A stretch of DNA of 12,241 nucleotides. Source: Bacillota bacterium. GTDB lineage: Bacteria > Bacillota > Clostridia > Lachnospirales > Lachnospiraceae. The notes beneath the pieces were generated by a model. The model ran no database searches. It saw only the letters and a program-made list of their open reading frames with translations, and was not told the DNA's origin. The stretch lies in contig JAGFXQ010000075.1 in assembly GCA_017861355.1 (NCBI GenBank), positions 1-12,241 on the forward strand, read 5' to 3'. Positions 1-7,115 of this stretch are shown piece by piece. The position numbers and the translations under genes were made by a program. Numbering within the stretch: position 1 is the stretch's first letter; each line of letters opens with the position of its first letter.

Positions 1-359
1 GAGGTAATGGTGACCTCCGGCTGATCCTCGGTAAGCATCGCCACATGAAAGTTCTCCGGTATCTCTATTATAACGGATATATCCTTATCAATCAACTCTG
101 ATACCAATTCATTGAATGTATTCTCTTCGACCAGCGTAAAGCTTAGTTCTTCAGTCAAATAACGGCTAAAGTCATGAGACAACGTACTGTTATCATAATC
201 CAACCATCCGATATTCACCTTTGCAACCGTCATATCCGATATCAGATTGCCCATAGAATATAAAATCATGGATAGCATCGCTGCACCTAGGACGGAGAGA
301 ATGACGGCATAATAGCTACGTTTGATATTCAACCAGGTAAGTATTATTATATTCTTCAT
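1..359 (-). CDS. ABC-2 type transporter permease, second subunit (partial, C-terminus beyond window)
   Basis: The reading frame starts with ATG at 359 and stays open to the window edge, giving about 119 N-terminal residues beginning MKNIIILTWLNIKRSYYAV. A good Shine-Dalgarno (AGGAGG) lies just upstream, inside the end of the preceding permease gene. The start overlaps that gene's stop in the motif ATGA, so the two are probably translationally coupled. One hydrophobic segment (about residues 17-38) follows a short basic N-terminus. A soluble stretch then begins, rich in charged residues (VNIGWLDYD and later VIIEIPENF). This is the usual layout of ABC2_membrane_3 permeases: first helix, large extracytoplasmic domain, then a C-terminal helix bundle, here missing. 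It probably forms a heterodimer with the neighbouring permease, driven by the ATPase encoded first in the operon. The substrate cannot be told from the sequence. Confidence 0.85.
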   Translation of the reverse strand, partial: MKNIIILTWLNIKRSYYAVILSVLGAAMLSMILYSMGNLISDMTVAKVNIGWLDYDNSTLSHDFSRYLTEELSFTLVEENTFNELVSELIDKDISVIIEIPENFHVAMLTEDQPEVTIT

Positions 360-1462
360 CGTTCCTCCTCCTTTCGATAGAATAAGAACGCTCCTACCAT
401 CAACGCTGCAATTGTAATCAGTACGCAGGCAAGTATGATCCGATTCGCAAAATTGTAATTACCGAAGATGGCTACATCAAATGCCGCCTTTTGGAATAGA
501 TAATTCGGCATTTTGTCCGAGATACCTTTAATATCAATCTCTTTGGAATAGGAACCACCACAGAACATCATAATCCAAATCACCGGCATCAATACAATAA
601 AGGGATTCATCTTAATCACAAGTCCCACTACGGCTCCGATGGATACCATACAGAAGGTAATGACAAAGAACAATAAGAATAAATACAGGTTACTCTCCCA
701 GTTTGCCCCGTAATTAGCATGAAAGACAACGACACTGACCACCATGATAATTCCAATTTGGAGCAAAGACTGTGGAACCATTCCGCAGATCTTCTGTAAG
801 AACATGGACACCCTGTTTTGCGGAGCAATGATCAGTCGATTGATGGTCTTATTCTGTCGCTCCCCCATGAAAGCATTGGCTCCGACAATCGTGCTAAAGA
901 AGGCAATCATGACCACCATGGAGATAGCATAATAATCTATCATCGAGCGGTGTATCTTCAATTTATTCTGAACAGCATAATCTGCTTTCTCTACTTTAAG
1001 TCCGGTCAGTTGATCCGGAGCACTCTTCATAACAGCTGTTGCAGCGCGGTTATTCTGAATGAATCCTCTTAATATTGCTTCCACTGTTCTGTTCTTCACC
1101 CGATCCGTTCCTTCAAATACCTGTATCTGCAGAGGATATCCGCTAAATGATACTGCGGCGGCAATCTTATCTTCCCCTGCTGATCGCTTGGATTGTTCCA
1201 GATCCTTCGTTTCTTTCAGTACAATCCCCTTTTCCTTCTTCAATGTATCCAGAAAGGATCCAATTGCAGCCGTCTGATAAGCATCCTCTGTATTTATCTG
1301 ATAATCAATACGAACCGTTCCGATTGTACTCTCTGCGATATCCGATTCATTCAGTAGATTGCCTAATAAGAATACCAATAGAATCGGAAACAGGATAAAA
1401 AAGAACAGATAGGTTTTCTCTCGTAGAAATTCCTTTGATTCCTTTATAATAATATTAAACAT
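356..1462 (-). CDS. ABC-2 type transporter permease, first subunit
   Basis: This is an integral membrane subunit of an ABC exporter, about 368 residues from the preferred start. The N-terminus (MFNIIIKESKEFLREKTYL) is followed by one strong membrane segment (FFFILFPILLVFLLG). A polar domain of about 140 residues follows, then a cluster of about five hydrophobic segments in the C-terminal half (for example SMVVMIAFFSTIVGA, FVITFCMVSIGAVVGLV and ILACVLITIAALMVGAFLF). This topology fits ABC2_membrane_3. An in-frame ATG four codons earlier (1474) would give 372 residues. I prefer 1462 because GGAG sits six bases upstream of it, whereas the earlier ATG has its purine run only about two bases away. 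The gene follows the ATPase gene by about 70 bp and overlaps the next permease by ATGA. The role is probably drug, peptide or lipid export, but the substrate is unknown. Confidence 0.9.
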   Translation of the reverse strand: MFNIIIKESKEFLREKTYLFFFILFPILLVFLLGNLLNESDIAESTIGTVRIDYQINTEDAYQTAAIGSFLDTLKKEKGIVLKETKDLEQSKRSAGEDKIAAAVSFSGYPLQIQVFEGTDRVKNRTVEAILRGFIQNNRAATAVMKSAPDQLTGLKVEKADYAVQNKLKIHRSMIDYYAISMVVMIAFFSTIVGANAFMGERQNKTINRLIIAPQNRVSMFLQKICGMVPQSLLQIGIIMVVSVVVFHANYGANWESNLYLFLLFFVITFCMVSIGAVVGLVIKMNPFIVLMPVIWIMMFCGGSYSKEIDIKGISDKMPNYLFQKAAFDVAIFGNYNFANRIILACVLITIAALMVGAFLFYRKEEER

Positions 1463-1540
1463 AATACTCTCCATTCCACCGCTGACCCGTGATTTTATAA
1501 TCGAAAAACTTTATTCTCAAAATTTGCGGCATAAACATGA

Positions 1541-2488
1541 TTAACGTAACTCATGACCGGTTAAGGTTAAGAACATGGTATCGAGATTTGGCACCTCTGA
1601 CTTGATATTCATGATCGGAAGCCCGAAGGTCATAAATTGCTCTATGATCCGGGTGATACTATTTTGCTCGATAAGCAAATCAATCCGTATGATATTCCCC
1701 TCGATGGCTACTGCCTTTACATTCGGCATTACTTTCAACTTCTTCCTGATCTCTAGTTCAAGAGTGTCCGAAGAGAGCTTTGTCTCAATATAGATTGACT
1801 GTACATCGGTAACTAAGGATACCAGCTCTGCCTTCGTACCACAGGCTATCATCTGTCCTTTATCAATAATTGCAATCCGGTCACAGATCTCCTCTACCTC
1901 ATTCATGTAATGAGAAGTATAGATGACAGTGGCCCCTCGATCTCTTAACGTACAGATGGAATTCAGGATATGCTCTCTGGATTGTGCATCAACACCTACG
2001 GTTGGTTCGTCCATAACAATCAAACCGGGATCATGTGCAATCCCGCAGGCGATATTCAGTCTTCGTCTCATACCGCCCGACATCTGCTTTGGCTTCATTG
2101 ACTGTCGATCGGCTAGGCCGACGAATTCCAATGCCTCTTTGGCAGCACTGGTCAATCTCTTCCCCTTCAATCCATAAAGAGAAGCAAAAAATCTTACATT
2201 CTCTAATGCGGATAGCTGCTCATATACTGCGATGTCCTGTGGTACCATACCGATTAATTGCTTAATCTTCATCTTATCCTTGCGGATATCGTATCCACAT
2301 ACTTCGATGTCACCTTTATTTAAGTCGGACAAAGTGGTCAGGACACTTAAAGTCGTGGATTTGCCCGCTCCATTCGGACCCAGGAGACCGAATATCTCAT
2401 TCTTCTCAACCTCAAAGTTCAGGTTATCCACTGCGATCAGTTCTCCATACTTCTTGGTCAGATTTCTCACTTCAACATAACTTGACAT
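1541..2488 (-). CDS. ABC transporter ATP-binding protein (exporter type, 315 aa)
   Basis: This is the cytoplasmic ATPase that powers the two permeases encoded downstream. All nucleotide-binding motifs are present: Walker A GPNGAGKST (residues 37-45), Q-loop Gln84 (MVPQD), signature SGGMRRR (137-143), Walker B LIVMDEP (156-162) and D-loop with GVD (165-167), and the H-loop His193 (YTSHYMNE). The last 90 residues form the small C-terminal domain seen in the CcmA/DrrA-like (ABC-2 exporter) group and end in FLTLTGHELR. The length is normal for that group. The start is supported by GGAGGG, with six bases before ATG. It is the first gene of a minus-strand operon whose upstream region is shared with the divergent tyrS. 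No key residue is missing. The family includes daunorubicin-resistance and bacitracin-type exporters, but the sequence does not identify a substrate. Confidence 0.95.
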   Translation of the reverse strand: MSSYVEVRNLTKKYGELIAVDNLNFEVEKNEIFGLLGPNGAGKSTTLSVLTTLSDLNKGDIEVCGYDIRKDKMKIKQLIGMVPQDIAVYEQLSALENVRFFASLYGLKGKRLTSAAKEALEFVGLADRQSMKPKQMSGGMRRRLNIACGIAHDPGLIVMDEPTVGVDAQSREHILNSICTLRDRGATVIYTSHYMNEVEEICDRIAIIDKGQMIACGTKAELVSLVTDVQSIYIETKLSSDTLELEIRKKLKVMPNVKAVAIEGNIIRIDLLIEQNSITRIIEQFMTFGLPIMNIKSEVPNLDTMFLTLTGHELR

Positions 2489-2610
2489 ACTATCCCTCCG
2501 ATATATTGCTATTCTATAGGTTCGGTGCCGGTTACTTTCTTCCGACTATCTTAGTCATATCATAACCTTTCCTTCCTGTTTATGGAAGTGACTGTAGTGA
2601 TAATCTGACC

Positions 2611-2624
2611 ATGACAAATGTCAT
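2611..2624. promoter_or_regulatory. Perfect dyad ATGACA-AA-TGTCAT, candidate operator
   Basis: A 14-bp perfect palindrome lies in the divergent region between the ABC exporter operon and tyrS. A further copy of the ATGACAAA half occurs at 2634-2641. A second, smaller dyad, GACTA-TCT-TAGTC, is at 2544-2556, closer to the ABC operon. Exporter operons of this type are often controlled by TetR, MarR or MerR proteins binding such dyads, but no regulator gene is present in the window. I could not place a convincing sigma-A promoter for the ABC operon. The operator role is therefore inference from symmetry and position. Confidence 0.35.
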
Positions 2625-2682
2625 ATCGTCTCAATGACAAAATACTAAGTAAAATGAATATCCCTGTTGAATATTTCTATTG

Positions 2683-2711
2683 TTGAAAAAAAAAGGGTAA
2701 TCATTTATAAT
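2683..2711 (+). promoter_or_regulatory. Sigma-A promoter of tyrS
   Basis: The -35 TTGAAA (2683-2688), a 17-bp spacer and the -10 TATAAT (2706-2711) form a near-consensus promoter, with an A tract inside the spacer. Transcription would start near 2718, leaving a leader of only about 28 nt before the tyrS ATG. That is too short for a T-box riboswitch. A strong Shine-Dalgarno (AAGGAGG, 2732-2738) lies seven bases before the start codon. Confidence 0.8.
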
Positions 2712-2745
2712 GTCTTTAGTTAATGACTAATAAGGAGGAATACCG

Positions 2746-3978
2746 ATGTCAACCAATGTTTATGACATATTACAGGAACGTGGGTTTATCGAACAATGTA
2801 CCCATGAAGAAGAAGTTCGCGAACTATTAGGAAAGGAATCCGTTACCTTTTATATAGGCTTTGATGCAACTGCTGACAGTTTGACTGCAGGACATTTCCT
2901 TACCGTTATGGCCATGATGCATATGCAACATGCGGGTCATAAGCCGATTGCTCTCTTGGGTGGTGGTACCACCATGATTGGTGATCCTACCGGTAAATCT
3001 GATATGAGAACTCTGATGACCGTAGAGACCATTCAGCACAACGCAGACTGTTTCCAGAAGCAGCTCTCCAAATTTATCGACTTTGAAGATGGTAAAGCAA
3101 TCATTGCCAACAATGCGGACTGGCTGTTAGATCTGAATTATGTAGAATTCTTACGAGAAATCGGAATTCATTTCTCTGTAAATAAGATGCTGACTGCTGA
3201 TTGCTACAAACAACGTATGGAGAAAGGTCTCACCTTCTTCGAATTCAACTACATGTTGATGCAGTCCTATGACTTCTGGAAATTGAATAAATTATTCGGC
3301 TGTACTCTTCAGCTCGGCGGTAATGACCAGTGGTCCAACATCCTTGGCGGTGTTGACTTAATCCGTCGCAAGGAACAAAAGCCTGCCTTTGGCTTAACCT
3401 TCAAGCTGCTTACTACCAGCGAGGGTATCAAGATGGGCAAGACCATGAAGGGTGCTGTCTGGCTGGATCCGAACAAGACCACTCCCTATGAGTTCTATCA
3501 GTACTGGAGAAATATCGAGGATGTTAAGGTAGAAGAATGCTTAGGTCTCTTAACCTTCCTTCCGATGGAAGAAGTAAGAAGACTCGGTGCACTAAAGGAT
3601 TCTGAGATTAATCATGCGAAGGAAGTACTCGCTTTCGAGATCACTAAGATTGTTCATGGTGAAGAAGAAGCAAACAAAGCACAGGAAGCTTCCAGATCAT
3701 TATTCGGCGGCGGAATGAAATCCGAGGATATTCCTACCACGATCTACCCCGCAGCAAAATTTGCCGAAGGTATCGATCTCATTACCATGATGTGTGATAC
3801 AAAGCTTGCTACCTCCCGTTCCGACGCAAGACGTAATATCGAACAGGGTGGAGTAACCGTAAATGATATTAAGGTAACTGACTTCGCTAAGGTATTTACC
3901 AATCAGGATTTTGATGGTGAAGGTGCATTATTGGTTCGTAAGGGCAAAAAAGCATTTCATCGTTTTATGGCAAAGTAA
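2746..3978 (+). CDS. tyrS: Tyrosine--tRNA ligase
   Basis: This cytoplasmic enzyme charges tRNA-Tyr with tyrosine using ATP (class I synthetase). At 410 residues it has the usual length. The HIGH-type motif appears as TAGH (47-50) following YIGFDATADSL, with the ATP/tyrosine pocket segment LLGGGTTMIGDPTGK (71-84). The second signature is KMGKT (229-233), the common variant of KMSKS in this branch. The middle holds the QLGGNDQWSNI tyrosine-binding stretch. The C-terminal 65 residues form an S4 RNA-binding domain (SRSDARRNIEQGGVTVND). The start follows AAGGAGG by seven bases. The gene appears to be monocistronic, with its own promoter and a hairpin directly after the stop codon. Many Firmicutes tyrS genes have a T-box leader; this one clearly does not. 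Confidence 0.97.
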   Translation: MSTNVYDILQERGFIEQCTHEEEVRELLGKESVTFYIGFDATADSLTAGHFLTVMAMMHMQHAGHKPIALLGGGTTMIGDPTGKSDMRTLMTVETIQHNADCFQKQLSKFIDFEDGKAIIANNADWLLDLNYVEFLREIGIHFSVNKMLTADCYKQRMEKGLTFFEFNYMLMQSYDFWKLNKLFGCTLQLGGNDQWSNILGGVDLIRRKEQKPAFGLTFKLLTTSEGIKMGKTMKGAVWLDPNKTTPYEFYQYWRNIEDVKVEECLGLLTFLPMEEVRRLGALKDSEINHAKEVLAFEITKIVHGEEEANKAQEASRSLFGGGMKSEDIPTTIYPAAKFAEGIDLITMMCDTKLATSRSDARRNIEQGGVTVNDIKVTDFAKVFTNQDFDGEGALLVRKGKKAFHRFMAK

Positions 3979-4019
3979 TGTGAATTAAAATGCATAATTC
4001 ACAATGTTTTTGCTTTTTA
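3979..4019 (+). terminator. Probable intrinsic terminator of tyrS
   Basis: A 9-bp perfect stem TGTGAATTA / TAATTCACA (3979-3987 and 3995-4003) with a seven-base loop starts immediately after the tyrS stop. It is followed by a T-rich stretch (GTTTTTGCTTTTT). The stem is AT-rich, so termination may be partial, and some read-through into the next gene is possible. Confidence 0.55.
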
Positions 4020-4076
4020 TGCAATAGTATGCTTGGATATACGTACTTCTATAAAATATAGAATGGAGTTGAAATT

Positions 4077-5036
4077 ATGCCTTGGTGTCCAAAATGTAAT
4101 GCCGAGTATCAAGATGGATTCACAGAATGCTCTGACTGTGGTGTAGCACTGGTAGACAACTTAGAAGAAGATGTAGAATTAGTCCCGTTCTTTCAAGCAG
4201 AGGACAAAAAAATAGCCGAAAAGCTTGTCAGCTATTTAAAGTATTCTAATCTTCCATCCGAGCTCTCCTTTGATGAAGAAAATCAGGTATTTGTGGTAAG
4301 CATCGCTCCGAATATGGAGAAGCATGCAAGAAAGTTATATCAAGCCTTCTATTTTGTTGAACAAGAGAATATGGCAAAAAACTTAAGCAAGGACAAGAAC
4401 ATAAAGAAATCAAAAACTGCTGCATCCGAGGATGAAACAGAGGGCGAAGCAACTGAGACCGACGAGGATTCGGAGATGGAATTACTCGAAGAAGATCCTG
4501 ATGCTGAGGGTTTCAAAGAGGACGAAGCTGAGACAGATGAGTATGTCGAAGTTCCTGAAGAAGAGCCGGAAGATGAAGGTGTAGTCGCAGGAGCATATGT
4601 CTTTAAGGCAGACCGTTACCGCGATCTTGCCGGAACTGTAGGGATCTTCCTATTCTTCGGTGCTATTGGTCTGGTTTTTGTATTACTGAATGTTTTTGGT
4701 TTTCTGACGGTTCTTAACGGTTGGATGCCGAACTTAATCATGGGTGCTATGTTCGCCGCCTTTTTATATGTAGCTTCCAGCACAAATCAAAAAGCAAAAA
4801 CCATCCGTGCCGAGATCGAGATCGAGAATAAGTTAACCGATGATATCAATACATGGTTGAAAGAAAATGTAACGAAAGAATATTTAACCTCGATTTATGA
4901 TGACAGTTTCTCGGAAGAACTGAACTATATCAAGATGACAGAAACAATCAAGGAGCTTTTACTAGTGAAGTTTGGTAACCAGAACCTCTCCTATCTGGAT
5001 CGTCTAGTGGAAGAATATTATAATAATAACTTCTAA
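4077..5036 (+). CDS. Zinc-ribbon membrane protein with acidic linker, unknown function
   Basis: I do not recognise a named gene. The 319-residue protein has four visible parts. First is an N-terminal zinc ribbon with paired cysteines CPKC (4-7) and CSDC (18-21). Second is a small domain (about 33-97, from LVPFFQAEDKKIAEKLVSYL) that resembles DUF2007-type putative signalling domains by pattern; this is inference. Third is a very acidic low-complexity stretch (about 117-168) rich in Glu and Asp. Fourth are two membrane helices (about 186-211 and 216-234), followed by a charged C-terminal tail of about 85 residues. There is no signal peptide, so the ribbon and acidic linker are probably cytoplasmic. 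The ATG is preceded by GGAG at nine bases, and MPWCPKC is a typical ribbon start. It lies about 100 bp after tyrS and ends before a strong terminator, so it is either monocistronic or reached by tyrS read-through. Confidence 0.85.
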   Translation: MPWCPKCNAEYQDGFTECSDCGVALVDNLEEDVELVPFFQAEDKKIAEKLVSYLKYSNLPSELSFDEENQVFVVSIAPNMEKHARKLYQAFYFVEQENMAKNLSKDKNIKKSKTAASEDETEGEATETDEDSEMELLEEDPDAEGFKEDEAETDEYVEVPEEEPEDEGVVAGAYVFKADRYRDLAGTVGIFLFFGAIGLVFVLLNVFGFLTVLNGWMPNLIMGAMFAAFLYVASSTNQKAKTIRAEIEIENKLTDDINTWLKENVTKEYLTSIYDDSFSEELNYIKMTETIKELLLVKFGNQNLSYLDRLVEEYYNNNF

Positions 5037-5073
5037 ATTATCGCAATGTATAGAGATACTATATGTATATAAA

Positions 5074-5132
5074 CTCCCTTCCAGGTAGACAAGTGATATA
5101 AAATACTTGATTACTTGGAAGGGAGATTTTTT
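5074..5132 (+). terminator. Strong intrinsic terminator after the zinc-ribbon gene
   Basis: A long hairpin pairs 5074-5094 with 5105-5125. It has about 21 paired positions, with an uninterrupted outer CTCCCTTCCA / TGGAAGGGAG helix, two G-U pairs and one mismatch. The loop is about ten bases (GATATAAAAT), and TTTTTT (5127-5132) follows directly. It should insulate birA from upstream transcription. Confidence 0.9.
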
Positions 5133-5206
5133 GTATATAATCCTAAGTCAACACGGAAAGATATGTTAATGATTGTTGTAATTGTCGACTCTTTATATCC
5201 GCCTGG

Positions 5207-5234
5207 TTGACAATCAAATTGATTGTGCTATACT
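5207..5234 (+). promoter_or_regulatory. birA promoter with embedded 17-bp palindrome
   Basis: The -35 TTGACA (5207-5212) is consensus, the spacer is 16 bp, and the -10 TATACT (5229-5234) carries the extended element TGC (5226-5228). The perfect palindrome ACAATCA-AAT-TGATTGT (5210-5226) fills the space between the two boxes, so a protein bound there would block RNA polymerase. A further TGATTGT half-site is at 5170-5176. Biotin-dependent autoregulation by BirA is the obvious hypothesis, but the palindrome is shorter than the widely spaced BirA operators known from other Firmicutes. Confidence 0.7.
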
Positions 5235-5292
5235 AATGCATGTGAGCAGAACGCTTGAAGTATCATATCAATCAGGATAAGGATAAAACCAT

Positions 5293-6270
5293 ATGGAATT
5301 AAAACATCAGATTCTTAGAATTCTAGAAGAAAACCGCGGTAATACCGTGAATGGAGCTAAATTAGCAAATGAACTGTATGTAACCCGCAGTGCAGTCTGG
5401 AAGGCGATGAAAGCCTTACAAAAAGACGGTTATCATATCACTGCTGTTACGAACAAGGGTTATTGTCTGCTGTCCCAGAATGACATTATCTCCGCAGAAA
5501 GTATCCGCCCGTATTTAAAGGGAGAGGCAATCGATTTTGAACTTGATGTTCGGCAGCAGGTTACCTCGACGAATACCCTTGCGAAGGAAATGGCTGCAAA
5601 TGGTGCCCGGGAAGGTACTGTTCTGATCGCGACAGAACAGACACAGGGTCGTGGGCGAATGGGTCGCAATTTCTATTCACCTCAATCCTCCGGTATCTAT
5701 TTTTCCATCATACTCAGACCCAAGCTAAATCTCGAGGATTCCCTTCTTATCACCACGGCAGCTGCTGTTGCTGTAGCTCAGGCAATTGAAGCGGTAGCCG
5801 GTGTAAAAGCAGAGATTAAATGGGTCAATGATATCTTTGTCGGTGAGAAAAAAGTATGTGGTATTTTAACTGAGGCCTCACTGAATTTTGAAAGCGGAAG
5901 TCTGGAGTATGCCATCGTTGGCATAGGCATCAACATTGAGACCAGGGATTTTCCGGAGGAGATCAAGCAAGTAGCCGGATCCATCTTTGAGGAAAAGCCG
6001 GTGGACTCTCCCATCACCTCAGTTCTGGTTGCCGAGGTGCTTAACAATATGGCGAAATGTATGAACAGCATCACCGATAAGGAGTATTTGGAAGCTTACC
6101 GAAGCCGTTCCTTCCTGATCAATAAGGATATTATTGTGATTAAGGGAAAAGAAACGGTTAACGCAAAGGCGATTGATATTGATGAGAAGGCCCGCCTTGT
6201 CGTCGCTTACGAAGACGGCCGGATCGAAGCTCTGAATTCCGGTGAAGTCAGTGTTCGAGCGATAAAATAA
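5293..6270 (+). CDS. birA: Bifunctional biotin--[acetyl-CoA-carboxylase] ligase / biotin repressor
   Basis: This enzyme activates biotin to biotinyl-5'-AMP and attaches it to a lysine of carboxylase biotin-carrier domains. With an N-terminal DNA-binding domain it probably also represses biotin genes. The 325-residue protein shows a winged helix-turn-helix at 1-60 (NGAKLANELYVTRSAVWKAM). The catalytic domain (about 85-265) has the biotin/AMP loop GRGRMGR (119-125), KWVND (176-180), KVCGILTE with the likely catalytic Lys187, and GIGIN (210-214). A C-terminal beta domain (about 270-325) completes it. All key residues of bifunctional group II ligases are present. AAGGA lies nine bases before the ATG. 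The next gene, about 170 bp on, is bioY, so biotin sensing and biotin uptake genes are adjacent. Confidence 0.96.
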   Translation: MELKHQILRILEENRGNTVNGAKLANELYVTRSAVWKAMKALQKDGYHITAVTNKGYCLLSQNDIISAESIRPYLKGEAIDFELDVRQQVTSTNTLAKEMAANGAREGTVLIATEQTQGRGRMGRNFYSPQSSGIYFSIILRPKLNLEDSLLITTAAAVAVAQAIEAVAGVKAEIKWVNDIFVGEKKVCGILTEASLNFESGSLEYAIVGIGINIETRDFPEEIKQVAGSIFEEKPVDSPITSVLVAEVLNNMAKCMNSITDKEYLEAYRSRSFLINKDIIVIKGKETVNAKAIDIDEKARLVVAYEDGRIEALNSGEVSVRAIK

Positions 6271-6348
6271 ATACCTTAGTACTATAAAAGCTCATAAATA
6301 AATAATAAAACAATTATTCTTAATCACTAAATAGCAATTAATAACTAT

Positions 6349-6362
6349 ATCAAATTGTTTGT
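6349..6362 (+). promoter_or_regulatory. Candidate operator upstream of bioY, matching the birA promoter motif
   Basis: The 14 bases ATCAAATTGTTTGT match ATCAAATTGATTGT in the birA promoter palindrome (5213-5226) at 13 of 14 positions. The copy here is not a complete palindrome. It lies about 80 bp upstream of the bioY start, where an operator would be expected, although no clear -35/-10 pair could be fixed around it. A shared regulator, probably BirA, is inferred. Confidence 0.3.
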
Positions 6363-6399
6363 TTTCAGATTACTAACATCATCACGTATGAAAGGAAAA

Positions 6400-6430
6400 G
6401 TATCGCAGCAGGATTAACAAGCTTCGATAC
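6400..6430 (+). promoter_or_regulatory. Hairpin in the bioY leader
   Basis: GTATCGCAGC (6400-6409) pairs with GCTTCGATAC (6421-6430), giving six plus three base pairs around one C-T mismatch and an 11-base loop. It lies between a purine-rich SD-like tract (AAAGGAAAAG, 6391-6400) and the bioY ATG, which itself has no adjacent Shine-Dalgarno. A ten-codon frame including stop (6388-6417, MKGKVSQQD) overlaps the hairpin. A role in translational control is speculative. Confidence 0.3.
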
Positions 6431-6442
6431 AGACATTACACA

Positions 6443-7018
6443 ATGAATCAATCCCGTACATCAATAAATAAAACACAGAGAATCAGCACCCTTGATCTTG
6501 TTATGACTGCAATGTTTACCGCCATTCTATGTGTTATGGCTCAGATTTCTATCCCGGTTCAACCGGTACCTTTTACCTTGTCAATCTTTGCACTTTTTTT
6601 AATCGGTGCTTTGCTTACACCCAGATATGCTTTTCTGGCTGCTTTTGTCTATCTTCTACTGGGTGCCTTCGGTGTACCTGTATTCGCCGGCTTCAAGGGT
6701 GGACTTACCTCTCTGACCGGCATGACCGGAGGATACCTGATGGCTTATCCACTAATGACTCTAATCACAGCTCTCTCCTATAAGCTTGGAAAGAAGCACA
6801 AGCTCATCACTATGGGAATCGGCATGACTCTCTCCTTAATTTTATGCTATCTGATCGGTACCTTGTGGTTCACATTTCTCTCAGGGAAGACTTTCTATGT
6901 CGCTCTTACCTTATGCGTATTTCCCTTTGTGCTTTTTGATGTGATCAAGATTGTACTTGCTCTATCCATCAGCGTAATCATTCGTAAAGCGATCCTGAAG
7001 CAGTCATTGAATTCATAA
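6443..7018 (+). CDS. bioY: Biotin transporter BioY (ECF S component)
   Basis: This is the membrane-embedded biotin-binding subunit of an energy-coupling factor transporter. In Firmicutes it usually works with shared EcfA/EcfA'/EcfT subunits encoded elsewhere, and none of these lies in this window. The 191-residue protein has about six hydrophobic segments (roughly 17-36, 45-60, 64-83, 92-112, 121-145 and 153-182). It carries the BioY-type stretches SIPVQPVPFTLS (36-47) and GFKGGLTSLTGMTGGYLMAY (83-102). The length is normal. The ATG at 6443 gives the expected short basic N-terminus before the first helix. No canonical ribosome-binding site precedes it, and the in-frame stretch back to the upstream stop (6389-6391) contains no ATG, GTG or TTG. 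The gene follows birA in the same direction; no terminator was seen between them, so co-transcription plus a local promoter is possible. Confidence 0.93.
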   Translation: MNQSRTSINKTQRISTLDLVMTAMFTAILCVMAQISIPVQPVPFTLSIFALFLIGALLTPRYAFLAAFVYLLLGAFGVPVFAGFKGGLTSLTGMTGGYLMAYPLMTLITALSYKLGKKHKLITMGIGMTLSLILCYLIGTLWFTFLSGKTFYVALTLCVFPFVLFDVIKIVLALSISVIIRKAILKQSLNS

Positions 7019-7115
7019 TCCTAAGTAATAATTCGAACTGTTCGCCCTTAATCGAAAATTGTATTAGTAATTCATATTATTAGTTCGCAACAAAATCATC
7101 ATATATACAATTAAG

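Noticed and set aside
1463..1474. An earlier ATG (1474) as the start of the first ABC permease
   Set aside because: Its purine-rich sequence is too close to the codon. The ATG at 1462 has GGAG at proper spacing. The first is not excluded.
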